Assembly (NCBI GenBank): GCA_945862035.1
Contig: CAMAXB010000020.1
Span: forward strand, 1-19,441
DNA: 19,441 nucleotides
Direction: 5' to 3'
Source: Opitutus sp. GAS368
GTDB taxonomy: Bacteria; Verrucomicrobiota; Verrucomicrobiia; Opitutales; Opitutaceae
Positions within the stretch are counted from its first letter, which is position 1; every line of letters begins with the position of its first letter. Shown piece after piece: positions 1 through 6,932 of the stretch. The notes below the pieces were generated by a model. The model ran no database searches. It was not told the origin of the DNA and was given only the letters and a program-made list of their open reading frames with translations. Made by a program: the position numbers and the translations under genes.

Positions 1-875
1 GACCTCGCCTCCGGTGCCCTGACCGCGGTCACGTCCTTCCCCCACCCCCACCCGCAGTTCAACGAGGTGAAGCGCGAGTTGATCAAGTATACGCGCGCCG
101 ATGGCGTGGCGCTGAATGGCAATCTTTACCTCCCCCCGGCTACGACGCCAAGCGCGACGGTCCCCGCCCGACCCTGCTCTGGGCCTACCCGCGCGAGTTC
201 AAGAGCGCCGCCGCCGCCGGCCAGGTGCGCGAGTCGCCCTACCGCTTCACGCCCGTCGCGCCCAACGGCCCCCTGCCCTTCCTGCTCGCGGGCTATGTCG
301 TGCTCGATGACCCTGCCATGCCCATCATTGGCGAGGGCGACCAGGAACCCAACGATACCTACGTCGTGCAACTCGTCTCCAGCGCGCAGGCCGCCGTCGA
401 TGAATTGGTGAAACGCGGTGTGACTGATCCCAATCGCGTCGCGGTCGGCGGCCACAGCTACGGCGCTTTCATGACCGCCAATCTGCTCGCGCATTCCCGC
501 ATCTTCCGCGCCGGCGTCGCCCGCAGCGGCGCCTACAATCGCACGCTCACGCCCTTCGGCTTTCAGGCCGAGGATCGCTCCTTCTGGGAGGCACCCGAGG
601 TCTACGGCGCCATGTCCCCGTTCTACCACGCGCCCAACATCAAGGATCCGATCCTCCTGATCCACGGCGAGGCCGACAACAACACCGGCACCTACCCGAT
701 CCAGAGCGAGCGCTTCTATGCCGCGCTCAAGGGCCACGGCGCGACCACCCGTTTGGTCATGCTGCCGCACGAGAGCCACGGCTATGCCGCCCGGGAGAGC
801 CTGCTCCATATGCTGTACGAACAGGAGAGCTGGCTCGACAAGCATGTGAAGAACGCGCCGGTCCCGGCCCGTTGA
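1..875 (+). pseudogene. S9 prolyl-oligopeptidase family (glutamyl endopeptidase-like), 5'-partial and frameshifted
   Basis: This is the C-terminal catalytic part of an alpha/beta-hydrolase serine peptidase; the N-terminal beta-propeller would lie upstream of the window. The reading starts in the frame of base 1 (NEVKRELIKYTRADGVALNG) and continues from about base 138 in the frame of base 3 (GYDAKRDG). A run of six C at 132-137 should be seven to stay in frame. Downstream the catalytic triad is complete: Ser at 456-458 in GGHSYGAF, Asp at 675-677 in HGEADNN, His at 777-779 in PHESHGY. The segments ARSGAYNRTLTPFGFQ and HESHGYAARES closely resemble, from memory, chloroplast glutamyl endopeptidase (CGEP) and its bacterial relatives. 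The frame is otherwise clean and the triad intact, so the shift is either a recent mutation or a homopolymer sequencing error. Confidence 0.85.
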
Positions 876-919
876 TCCGCCGGCCCGACGCGCCCGTGGC
901 GTGACCGGGCCTGCCGCGC

Positions 920-1786
920 ATGACCGCCGCCGCCCTCGCGCTCGTTCTCACCGCTTCGGTCTGCCACGCGGTCTGGAATCTTGCGGCCAAGCGCGCCGGG
1001 GGCGGCCTGCCTTTTGTTGCCGCCACCGGGCTGGTCATCAATGTCCTCTACCTGCCGGTCGTGCTTCTCTACGTTCTCTGGCGGCCACCCGATCTGAGCA
1101 CCTCCGCCATCGGCATTGTGGTCGGCAGCGCCGCGCTCAAGGCCGCGTACTCGCTCTCGCTGCAGCGGGCCTACCGTTCGGGCGATTTCTCGGTCGTCTA
1201 TCCGCTCGCCCGCGGGACCGGGCCGCTGCTGACCATGCTCATCGCCGTCAGCCTGCTCGGCGAGCGCCCGCATCCGCTCGGCATCGTCGGCGGCCTGTTG
1301 GTCATTGCCGGCATCTTCTTCCTCACCGGCGGCCCGGCACTCTGGCGCAGCGACCGCGCGCACCTGCGCACCGGCATCGGCTACGGCCTGCTCACGGGCT
1401 TTTTCATCTCGGCCTACACCCTCTGGGACCGCCAAGGGGTGGCCGACGGTGCCATCCCGCCCGTGCTGTTCGACGCAGGCACCGCCTACGCCATGACGAT
1501 CCTGCTCGCGCCCTTCGCCTGGAAGCGGCGCGCCGAGGTGGTGCAGGAATGGCGCATCCATCGCCGCGAGATCCTGATCATGGCGATCCTCTCGCCCTTG
1601 GGCTACATCCTCATCCTGACGGCGCTGACCTTCACCCCGGTGAGCTATGTCGCCCCTGCACGCGAGGCCAGTATCCTGATCGGTTCCTTCCTCGGCGCCA
1701 AGTACCTCAACGAAGCCAACGGCCCCCGCCGACTCGGCGCCGCCGCCGCGATTGTCGCCGGCATCGTGCTGCTCGCGCTGAGTTGA
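920..1786 (+). CDS. EamA/DMT-family transporter
   Basis: This 288-residue protein belongs to the drug/metabolite transporter superfamily, inner-membrane permeases with two EamA repeats of five helices each. It has about ten hydrophobic segments. The N-terminus (LVLTASVCHAVWNLAAKRAG) and the end of the first repeat (SVVYPLARGTGPLLTMLIAV) are typical EamA signatures. The second repeat starts near residue 150 (GIGYGLLTGFFISAYTLWDR) and ends with the matching YVAPAREASILIGSFLGAKY. Length is normal for the family. The ATG at 920 is the first plausible start; no Shine-Dalgarno sequence precedes it. It follows the S9 peptidase by 44 bases on the same strand and could be co-transcribed. Substrate cannot be read from the sequence. 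A GC-rich hairpin (1803-1840) follows the stop. Confidence 0.9.
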   Translation: MTAAALALVLTASVCHAVWNLAAKRAGGGLPFVAATGLVINVLYLPVVLLYVLWRPPDLSTSAIGIVVGSAALKAAYSLSLQRAYRSGDFSVVYPLARGTGPLLTMLIAVSLLGERPHPLGIVGGLLVIAGIFFLTGGPALWRSDRAHLRTGIGYGLLTGFFISAYTLWDRQGVADGAIPPVLFDAGTAYAMTILLAPFAWKRRAEVVQEWRIHRREILIMAILSPLGYILILTALTFTPVSYVAPAREASILIGSFLGAKYLNEANGPRRLGAAAAIVAGIVLLALS

Positions 1787-1802
1787 TTCTCGGCCGCGAT
1801 TT

Positions 1803-1840
1803 AATCCGGGAGCGCGGGCCGCGGGCCCGCCCGGGGGATT
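1803..1840 (+). terminator. GC-rich hairpin after the EamA gene, possible terminator
   Basis: GCGGGC (1814-1819) pairs with GCCCGC (1825-1830) around a five-base loop. An outer AATCC (1803-1807) pairs with GGATT (1836-1840). The hairpin lies 16 bases past the EamA stop and is followed by GTTTC rather than a clean T run, so intrinsic termination is only possible. The rest of the 171-base gap before the next gene shows no gene. Confidence 0.35.
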
Positions 1841-1957
1841 GTTTCAATTCGCGTTACGAAATCCACCGTCCGCAATCCGGCGGGCCAGCAAACCGCGCAC
1901 TCAGGACAAACCCTCGGTAAGCGTTGCAGCGCGTCCGGCGTTTCCTACCATCCTGGC

Positions 1958-2251
1958 GTGAATCCGCGCTTCCTCCGCATTCTGGCCGCCATGGGCGCTG
2001 TCTTGGCCGTCGCCTTCATCGTCTGGAAGCGCCTGCCACCGCCCCCGGCCCCCCTGCCCACCGTGCCGAGTGCGCCAGCCCCCGCCCGCGAGGTCGCAAT
2101 CGAAGACGGCAAGACGATCGACTTCTCCCACGGCGCCGCGGAGATCCGGGCCACGCCCGCGGACCAGACAGCAATCAACGCTGCGCTCCGCGAAATGCAG
2201 GAGGCGACCAAAAATATTTCGTTCGAACCGCCCGCCAAGGCGACGCCCTGA
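1958..2251 (+). CDS. small single-pass membrane protein, unknown function
   Basis: This encodes a 97-residue protein with a GTG start at 1958. Residues about 5-23 (FLRILAAMGAVLAVAFIVW) form one hydrophobic segment after a positively charged N-terminus, so it is either a signal anchor or an uncleaved signal peptide. A proline/alanine-rich linker follows (about residues 26-45). The hydrophilic tail contains DFSHGAAEIRATPADQTAINAALREMQEAT, with a likely short amphipathic helix. No known domain is recognised. It converges on the COG3014-like gene, with 11 bases between the two stops. Codon use resembles its neighbours, which favours a real gene, but there is no ribosome-binding site. An ATG at 1991 would remove most of the hydrophobic segment and is less likely. 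Confidence 0.6.
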   Translation: MNPRFLRILAAMGAVLAVAFIVWKRLPPPPAPLPTVPSAPAPAREVAIEDGKTIDFSHGAAEIRATPADQTAINAALREMQEATKNISFEPPAKATP

Positions 2252-2262
2252 TTTGAGGTCGC

Positions 2263-3504
2263 TCAGTTTGGCAGATCGCTGCGGAACACGACGAGATCTT
2301 CGGTGCGTCCGTCCACCGGCGGCGGCACACTGATCAGGAAGTTCTGGGTGCGGCTCGCGGCCGTCACGCCGTCGGCATCCTGAAAGGTCAGGACGGCCTC
2401 ATGCTCTCCCGGCGGGAGGCGGAGCGCGCTGAAGCTGAGGTACTGGGGAAGGTTGTCCCACGTACGCGTGTCTGCCGTCGGCTGCGCCGCCGCGGCCGCA
2501 ATTTTGCTGAAGAGGCCGATCGCCGCCAGGGCGACGGCGGCTTGGTCGCGTTCGCGTTCATCTTCCCGCTGTTCCTCGCGTTCCTCCTTCGTTTTTGGCG
2601 GCGGCCGGCGGCGGTCATCCCGGTCACTCGCCACCATCACCGCTGCCGCCAAGGCCGCATCACCGACCGCGTCGGCGCCCTGCTTGAACACGGCCTTGTT
2701 GCCGAGGATGTGATCCATGATCCGGCCTCCGCGGGTGGTCGCCTGAAAGACGACGTCGTCGTAGGCCGGCAGCGCAACCGCCTGTCCACCCACCGTCAGC
2801 GTGGCGCCCGTCAGCCGCGAGGGCTCCGCGGCAAAACGGAGCTGCTCGCCGTACTCCCCCGCCGCGTATTTCCGTGGACCGCGGCCAAACTCCACGACCA
2901 CGAGGACATTCGCCTCCGGGTCATAATCCGGCAGGGGATGCTTGGAACTCGCGCGCGCCCGCGCCAACGCTTCCGCGCCGTCGCCGCCAAGTTTTACGGT
3001 CGCAAGCCCGTCCAGATAATCCGGCAGCACCCAGTCCCCGGCAAAGGCCTTGGTCTCGTTGTCACTATCGATGAAGGCGCCATCACGAAAGAGGGCCCGC
3101 GCGTTGTCCGGTTCACCCTGGCGCCAATAAAGCAGCCCACGATAAAAGGCGGCCATCACCCGCTCGTAGGGCTCACCGACAAAGGGCTTCTCCGCCTCGC
3201 GGCGAAACATCCGGCGCGCCCTCGCGGCCTCGGCCTCCCCCGCCCCCGCGAGCGTGCCGCGGGTCAGGGTGAGCGCATCGTCCAATTGTCGGGCCGCCTC
3301 GTCACTGTCACCGCGGCGCAGCGCCGTCGCCCCCACGCGATAGTGCCACAGCACGCGATCGCGCGGCGCCGCCACCGCCAGCTGTGCCTTGCCATCGATC
3401 AGCGCGTCCCCCGTGTAGGCCACGGGCGGCGGCAGGGGTACGGTCGAACAGCCCGCGAGGAACACCGCGGAGGCGAGAAGGCTGCTGAAGAAAAAACGAA
3501 ACAT
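2263..3504 (-). CDS. COG3014-like lipoprotein, last gene of the LpoB/YcfL operon
   Basis: This encodes a 413-residue predicted lipoprotein. The start at 3504 gives a compact lipoprotein signal with lipobox LAGC (Cys19); the reading frame extends upstream to 3570 but would put 22 extra residues before the signal. Residues about 35-150 (KAQLAVAAPRDRVLWHYRVG; AFYRGLLYWRQGEPDNARALF) look TPR-like. A lysine/arginine/glutamate-rich stretch lies near residues 290-315. The C-terminal part contains DTRTWDNLPQYLSFSALRLP followed by PGEHEA, which I recognise from the COG3014 family of uncharacterised lipoproteins. From memory, COG3014 genes occur next to lpoB and ycfL in many Gram-negative genomes; that is the arrangement here. 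The role in the envelope is unknown. It is 95 bases from the preceding gene of the operon, with no Shine-Dalgarno sequence and a C/T-rich leader. Confidence 0.8.
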   Translation of the reverse strand: MFRFFFSSLLASAVFLAGCSTVPLPPPVAYTGDALIDGKAQLAVAAPRDRVLWHYRVGATALRRGDSDEAARQLDDALTLTRGTLAGAGEAEAARARRMFRREAEKPFVGEPYERVMAAFYRGLLYWRQGEPDNARALFRDGAFIDSDNETKAFAGDWVLPDYLDGLATVKLGGDGAEALARARASSKHPLPDYDPEANVLVVVEFGRGPRKYAAGEYGEQLRFAAEPSRLTGATLTVGGQAVALPAYDDVVFQATTRGGRIMDHILGNKAVFKQGADAVGDAALAAAVMVASDRDDRRRPPPKTKEEREEQREDERERDQAAVALAAIGLFSKIAAAAAQPTADTRTWDNLPQYLSFSALRLPPGEHEAVLTFQDADGVTAASRTQNFLISVPPPVDGRTEDLVVFRSDLPN

Positions 3505-3599
3505 GAAAGGAAGCTGAAGCCTGAACACAGACGCCGCCCGGACGAGGCGACGCCCGCGGGAGAACCGCACGGCTAACCGACACCACCGAGGCCCACGCC

Positions 3600-4466
3600 T
3601 CAGGGATTCGTGACCGTGATGTCCTCCATCAACGCCAGCGCCGTCGCCTCCGCAATGTCACTCACATCGAAAACCCGCACCACGCGGCCGGCGTCCCGGT
3701 CCTTGCCCATCACATCGCGCGCCGTAGCCTGGCCGATGATCGCGCCGTCCGCCAGGCGGACCGCCGTGACCTGAATGTCCGGCACCGCGTAGGTCTCGTC
3801 GCCGGCGATCCCCGCCAGCACGAGCGGACGGCTCGTGATCAGCACCTCCAGCACCACGTCGGCGATCTTGGCGAGCGCCTCGCGATCCTTGCGGGCCGCC
3901 TCGTCACTTCCGACCATGAAGTGGTCGGCTGGACGATCGGCAATGAGTTGGGCCGCGATGCGCTGATCGGCGAGCTTGGCTCCCCCGACGCGCAGCGGCC
4001 GGCCAAAGAGACGCTCAATATCCCGGACGGTCTGGCGATCGGCCAGCGTTGGCCTCACCGGCGTGGCGGCAGCGTAGGTGTTCTCCGCCTGGACCGTCTC
4101 GATCTTGGACGTGGACGTGCCACCGTAGTCGGCGCGGGTGCTCTCGGTCTTTTCCTTGCGGCCCGCGAGCTGCAGGCCCGCACCTGAATCCACCAGCTCC
4201 CGGTTGACCGCGATGATCAGGCGGGGCGAACCGAGCTTGGCGTAGGCCGCGCGGAAGGCGTCGACCACCTGCTGGGCTCTTTCCGGTGCGATCAGGGTCT
4301 GACCGGGGGCGTAAAGTCGCTGGCCCGCGGGACCCGCGAGGGCCGGGGCTGGCGCGGAAGCGCCGACGGAGAGCGGCGGACGCTCACCCGCGTAGCGATC
4401 GGACCCCTGCGCCGCGAGGGCGGCCGGCAGGAGGGCTCCGAGGGAGAGCAGGAATCGGGTATTCAT
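3600..4466 (-). CDS. exported protein of the lpoB operon, unknown function (possible LpoB/CsgG-like fold)
   Basis: This encodes a 288-residue protein with a signal peptide (FLLSLGALLPAALAAQG, cleavage probably after ALA) and no lipobox cysteine, so it is likely periplasmic. About residues 60-110 (QQVVDAFRAAYAKLGSPRLI then IAVNRELVD) and 225-260 (YAVPDIQVTAVRLADGAIIG) have the strand/helix pattern of CsgG/LpoB proteins. The second segment parallels FQLIDARTSLIIWEDVAE of the LpoB in the same operon. No named family is recognised with certainty. It lies between ycfL (45 bases upstream) and the COG3014-like gene (95 bases downstream), all in one direction, implying a shared role in the envelope. 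The fold relation is inference from pattern only. Confidence 0.8.
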   Translation of the reverse strand: MNTRFLLSLGALLPAALAAQGSDRYAGERPPLSVGASAPAPALAGPAGQRLYAPGQTLIAPERAQQVVDAFRAAYAKLGSPRLIIAVNRELVDSGAGLQLAGRKEKTESTRADYGGTSTSKIETVQAENTYAAATPVRPTLADRQTVRDIERLFGRPLRVGGAKLADQRIAAQLIADRPADHFMVGSDEAARKDREALAKIADVVLEVLITSRPLVLAGIAGDETYAVPDIQVTAVRLADGAIIGQATARDVMGKDRDAGRVVRVFDVSDIAEATALALMEDITVTNP

Positions 4467-4511
4467 GACGTGGTGACGGTCGGAAGGGTTTGCCCGGGCC
4501 GGGGCGGCGCG

Positions 4512-4925
4512 TCAGCGCGCCTGACGGACGCGGATGGTGTAGTCGCGGGCCGAGGCGTTCATCGAAACGAAGCGGACCGCCTCGGTCGTGTTCTCGCCGA
4601 GGATCAGGGTCTGCCACGGGGTCTCATCGCCAGTCGAGAAGCCCTGCGCATCCTTGAACACGCAGGCGATCTGGACCTGGATCCGCCGCGCCTCGCGGTT
4701 CTTCACGTTGGCAACCACCTCCAGCCGGCCGTCGGCCGCGGTGCGCTGCTGCAGGCCGGTGCAGGTCACGGAGGTCTGCACCGCCGCGTCCATCAGCACG
4801 AATTTCTCCGTGTTCTCCAGCGTGTACTTGGTGGTGTCCTGCGGGGCAAAGGGCCCGGTGGGCGCCTGACATCCCGCCAGGAGGGTCGCGGTGGTCAGGG
4901 CGGTGAAAAGGACGATCTTGTTCAT
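4512..4925 (-). CDS. ycfL: YcfL-family lipoprotein (DUF1425)
   Basis: This encodes a 137-residue lipoprotein. The start at 4925 gives MNKIVLFTALTTATLLAGC with lipobox LAGC and Cys19. The frame stays open upstream to 5042, but that would overlap lpoB and bury the signal. The mature part has the all-beta pattern of DUF1425/YcfL: VVANVKNREARRIQVQIACV followed by FKDAQGF and a C-terminal VRFVSMNASARDYTIRVRQA. In E. coli ycfL lies next to lpoB (ycfM), and the same pairing is seen here with lpoB 59 bases upstream. The biochemical role of YcfL is not established. No Shine-Dalgarno sequence precedes the start, so translation may depend on the upstream gene. Confidence 0.85.
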   Translation of the reverse strand: MNKIVLFTALTTATLLAGCQAPTGPFAPQDTTKYTLENTEKFVLMDAAVQTSVTCTGLQQRTAADGRLEVVANVKNREARRIQVQIACVFKDAQGFSTGDETPWQTLILGENTTEAVRFVSMNASARDYTIRVRQAR

Positions 4926-4984
4926 GGTCGGCTCGATGTGTTTTAAATGAGTCGGCAGCGGCGCCCAGCGTGCGCCCTTGCCGT

Positions 4985-5623
4985 CTAGCGATAGGCGGCA
5001 TCCTCGAGGCCCTGCTTCTTGATCTCGGCCACGTCCTCCCAAATGATGAGGCTCGTGCGCGCATCGATCAGCTGGAAACTGTAGAGAATGTAGTCGCTCA
5101 CGCCCTGGCTCGTACGCGTGGAGATGCCCTGAAACTTGCCGGTGAGGAAATAATCGGCGCCGAGAAACTCGGTCACATTCGGATCCGCCGAGGCGGTGAC
5201 CTGCCCGGTCAGCTTCAGCTGACGCTCACGCTCCAGCGCCCGCATGTTCTCGCGCGCGAGGAAGCTGACCTTGCCGGCGGCCTTCGAGTTGAGCTGCGTG
5301 CGAATGCGGGTGAGGAAGATGTCCTTGTTGATCGGGAAGCGCGTCTCGTTGATCACAGGCTCGATCGCGACAACCGGCGGGTTGGCGGCCTGGGCGATCA
5401 CCGGAATGCCCAGGATGCTGCGCGCCATCCGGTCGGTTACGGTCACCAGATCCTGCGACTCAACGCCGGTGCCGGCGACAAAGCCGCGCTCATCCGGGCG
5501 CATCTCCGTCACCGGTACGCCCGACGGATTTTTCACGCCTTGGCTGGCGCAGCCGGTGAAGGCAGCGGCGACGGCAAGGGCGGCGGCGGCCGGGAGGAAA
5601 CGACGAACGGTCAGGGCATTCAT
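4985..5623 (-). CDS. lpoB: LpoB-like penicillin-binding protein activator lipoprotein
   Basis: This encodes a 212-residue outer-membrane lipoprotein. LpoB stimulates the bifunctional peptidoglycan synthase PBP1B in Enterobacteria. The N-terminus has a long hydrophobic signal and lipobox FTGC (Cys25). The conserved core contains PPVVAIEPVINETRFPINKD, an arginine-rich helix (LTRIRTQLNSKAAGKVSFLA, then RENMRALERER), the GADYFLTGKFQGIST strand and FQLIDARTSLIIWEDVAEIK near the C-terminus, all typical of the LpoB family. Length matches E. coli LpoB (about 213). The start at 5623 follows a pyrimidine-rich leader without a Shine-Dalgarno sequence. It is second in a five-gene minus-strand operon, 54 bases after the glycine-zipper gene. 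Whether it activates a PBP1B homologue here is inference. Confidence 0.88.
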   Translation of the reverse strand: MNALTVRRFLPAAAALAVAAAFTGCASQGVKNPSGVPVTEMRPDERGFVAGTGVESQDLVTVTDRMARSILGIPVIAQAANPPVVAIEPVINETRFPINKDIFLTRIRTQLNSKAAGKVSFLARENMRALERERQLKLTGQVTASADPNVTEFLGADYFLTGKFQGISTRTSQGVSDYILYSFQLIDARTSLIIWEDVAEIKKQGLEDAAYR

Positions 5624-5677
5624 GAGGGAGGAAATCCGAAGCGGGAGGAGAAAATCGTGATCAGGAACCGGGATCGC

Positions 5678-6430
5678 TCAGCGACCGAAGAGGCTGTTGG
5701 CCCCGGCCATCGGCGCCGCGGGCGAGCTGCCGTAGTAGTAATTGTTGATCGTCACCTGCTGCGGCGCGGCCGCCGGAGCGGGCGCCGGGTTCACCGCGGC
5801 GGAGGCCGCCGCGGCCGCGCGGTAGTCCTCATACGCCCGCGCCTCGGCGTCCGCCTGGGCCGCCTGACGATCGGCGATCGAACCGAGGATGTAACCCGCG
5901 CCAATGCCGTAGGCGGCGCCTTCCCAACCGTGGCGCCCGTCATTGTGGCCGATGATTGCCCCCGCGATGCCACCCAGCAGGACGCCCGTGCGGGTGTGGC
6001 TCGGACGACGCGTGACGTGGACCGGGGAGGAAACATAACGCGGTGCGTACACGACCGGATAGCGCGGAGCATAGACCACGGGCGCGCGGTGAACGTAGCG
6101 AGGACCGAAATAACGGGGCACCGAGACCACGCGGACCGGGTGGTGTGGCCCGCGGTAACCCTGGTCGGCGCGATAACCCGGAGCACGGACCTGCGTGGCC
6201 CGGTACTCGGAGCGGTCGCGCGCGTGACCGGCAATCGTGCCGATCACCGCACCGGCGGTGGCGCCATAAGCGGCGCCCTCCCAGCCGTGGCGACCGTCAT
6301 TGTGGCCGATCACGGCCCCTGCAATCCCGCCGACCACGGCACCGGTGACGGTCTCAGGACGGAAGAGCTGCGCTTGGGCCGACACGGCGGAAACCAGAGC
6401 GAGCGCGAGAAGGGTGGCTGCAGTTTTCAT
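5678..6430 (-). CDS. exported protein with two glycine-zipper domains
   Basis: This encodes a 250-residue protein with a signal peptide (start at 6430; cleavage near VSAQA). An in-frame start at 6478 would add 16 residues that do not look like a signal and is rejected. Two near-identical glycine-zipper units each carry GHNDGRHGWEGAAYG: one just after the signal, with GAVVGGIAGAVIG before and GATAGAVIGTIAG after; the other near residues 165-200, with LLGGIAGAIIG before and IGAGYILGSIAD after. Between them is a Tyr/Pro/Arg/His/Val-rich stretch containing YAPRYPVVYAPRY. The tail has an alanine/proline linker and ends VTINNYYYG ... ANSLFGR. Glycine zippers (as in the SlyB/17-kDa antigen group) insert into or pack within the outer membrane. 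It is the first gene of the lpoB operon, so its promoter should lie upstream of 6430; I could not assign -35/-10 boxes. Confidence 0.85.
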   Translation of the reverse strand: MKTAATLLALALVSAVSAQAQLFRPETVTGAVVGGIAGAVIGHNDGRHGWEGAAYGATAGAVIGTIAGHARDRSEYRATQVRAPGYRADQGYRGPHHPVRVVSVPRYFGPRYVHRAPVVYAPRYPVVYAPRYVSSPVHVTRRPSHTRTGVLLGGIAGAIIGHNDGRHGWEGAAYGIGAGYILGSIADRQAAQADAEARAYEDYRAAAAASAAVNPAPAPAAAPQQVTINNYYYGSSPAAPMAGANSLFGR

Positions 6431-6626
6431 GGTTTGGTGTACCTGATGACATGGACGAGCCAGCCCGGGTTTCAACAATCTTGCCAGCGCATCGTCGTGC
6501 CGGTCGGGCCCACGCGAAAATCCACGCCCGCCAACGACTTTCGCAAGATAGCGTCGACGGGTGCGCCTCGCGCGGATTCACCGCACTGCGCAATTGCCCC
6601 CTTTTGCAAACGCCGAACGGTTGCGC

Positions 6627-6812
6627 ATGATCACCCGACTGCATGACCCGTTCCCGTTTTCGCACCGTTCCTCGTGCACCCGGTTTGCCACCGGTCTCGC
6701 GGCCGCGTCGCTGCAGCCCGCCGATCCTGAGGAGATCGCCTCATTGCGCCAGAAGGCGGAGCGGGGAAACGCGGTGGCGCAGTACAATCTTGGTCTGATC
6801 TGCCCGCGCTGA
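6627..6812 (+). pseudogene. truncated Sel1-repeat gene remnant
   Basis: This frame encodes about 61 residues from the ATG at 6627. The final 30, EEIASLRQKAERGNAVAQYN then LGL, are the start of a classic Sel1 (TPR-like) repeat preceded by what looks like the end of a signal peptide (FATGLAAASLQPAD). The protein then stops at 6812 where an intact family member would continue with more repeats. The stop falls inside a perfect hairpin (6800-6820). No continuation is visible in other frames downstream. It is best read as a decayed 5' fragment. The rest of the 502-base gap between the operon (6430) and the AEC gene (6933) holds no other gene that I can support. Confidence 0.5.
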
Positions 6813-6820
6813 GCGGGCAG
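6800..6820. repeat. perfect 8-bp hairpin at the Sel1 truncation point
   Basis: CTGCCCGC (6800-6807) and GCGGGCAG (6813-6820) are exact reverse complements around the loop GCTGA, which contains the stop codon of the Sel1 remnant. There is no T run on either side, so it is not a convincing intrinsic terminator. It may mark the breakpoint of the gene loss. Confidence 0.5.
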
Positions 6821-6932
6821 CGTAGTAGTCGTTCCGTGACGAGGTCTGAGGAGGCGCTGTTTGCCCTCAAGACGCTGGACTGAGCGTTCGCCGAAGTCCG
6901 TCGAACCCGCGTGTTGCGGGCAACGCGACCCC

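Noticed and set aside
901..1920. A 339-codon open frame on the plus strand overlapping the EamA gene
   Set aside because: The other frame gives a complete ten-helix transporter; this one is Arg/His/Pro-rich and has no hydrophobic helices.
2401..3576. A 391-codon open frame on the plus strand
   Set aside because: It is antisense to the lipoprotein with lipobox LAGC and the COG3014-like C-terminus; its composition is Arg-rich.
6431..6626. A sigma70-type promoter for the envelope operon
   Set aside because: Partial matches to -10-like sequences occur, but no pair with proper spacing stood out from the background, so no promoter is called.
4970..6646. A 558-codon open frame on the plus strand
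   Set aside because: It is antisense to lpoB and the glycine-zipper gene, both with signal peptides and family motifs; the translation is Arg/Gly/His-rich and has no domain.
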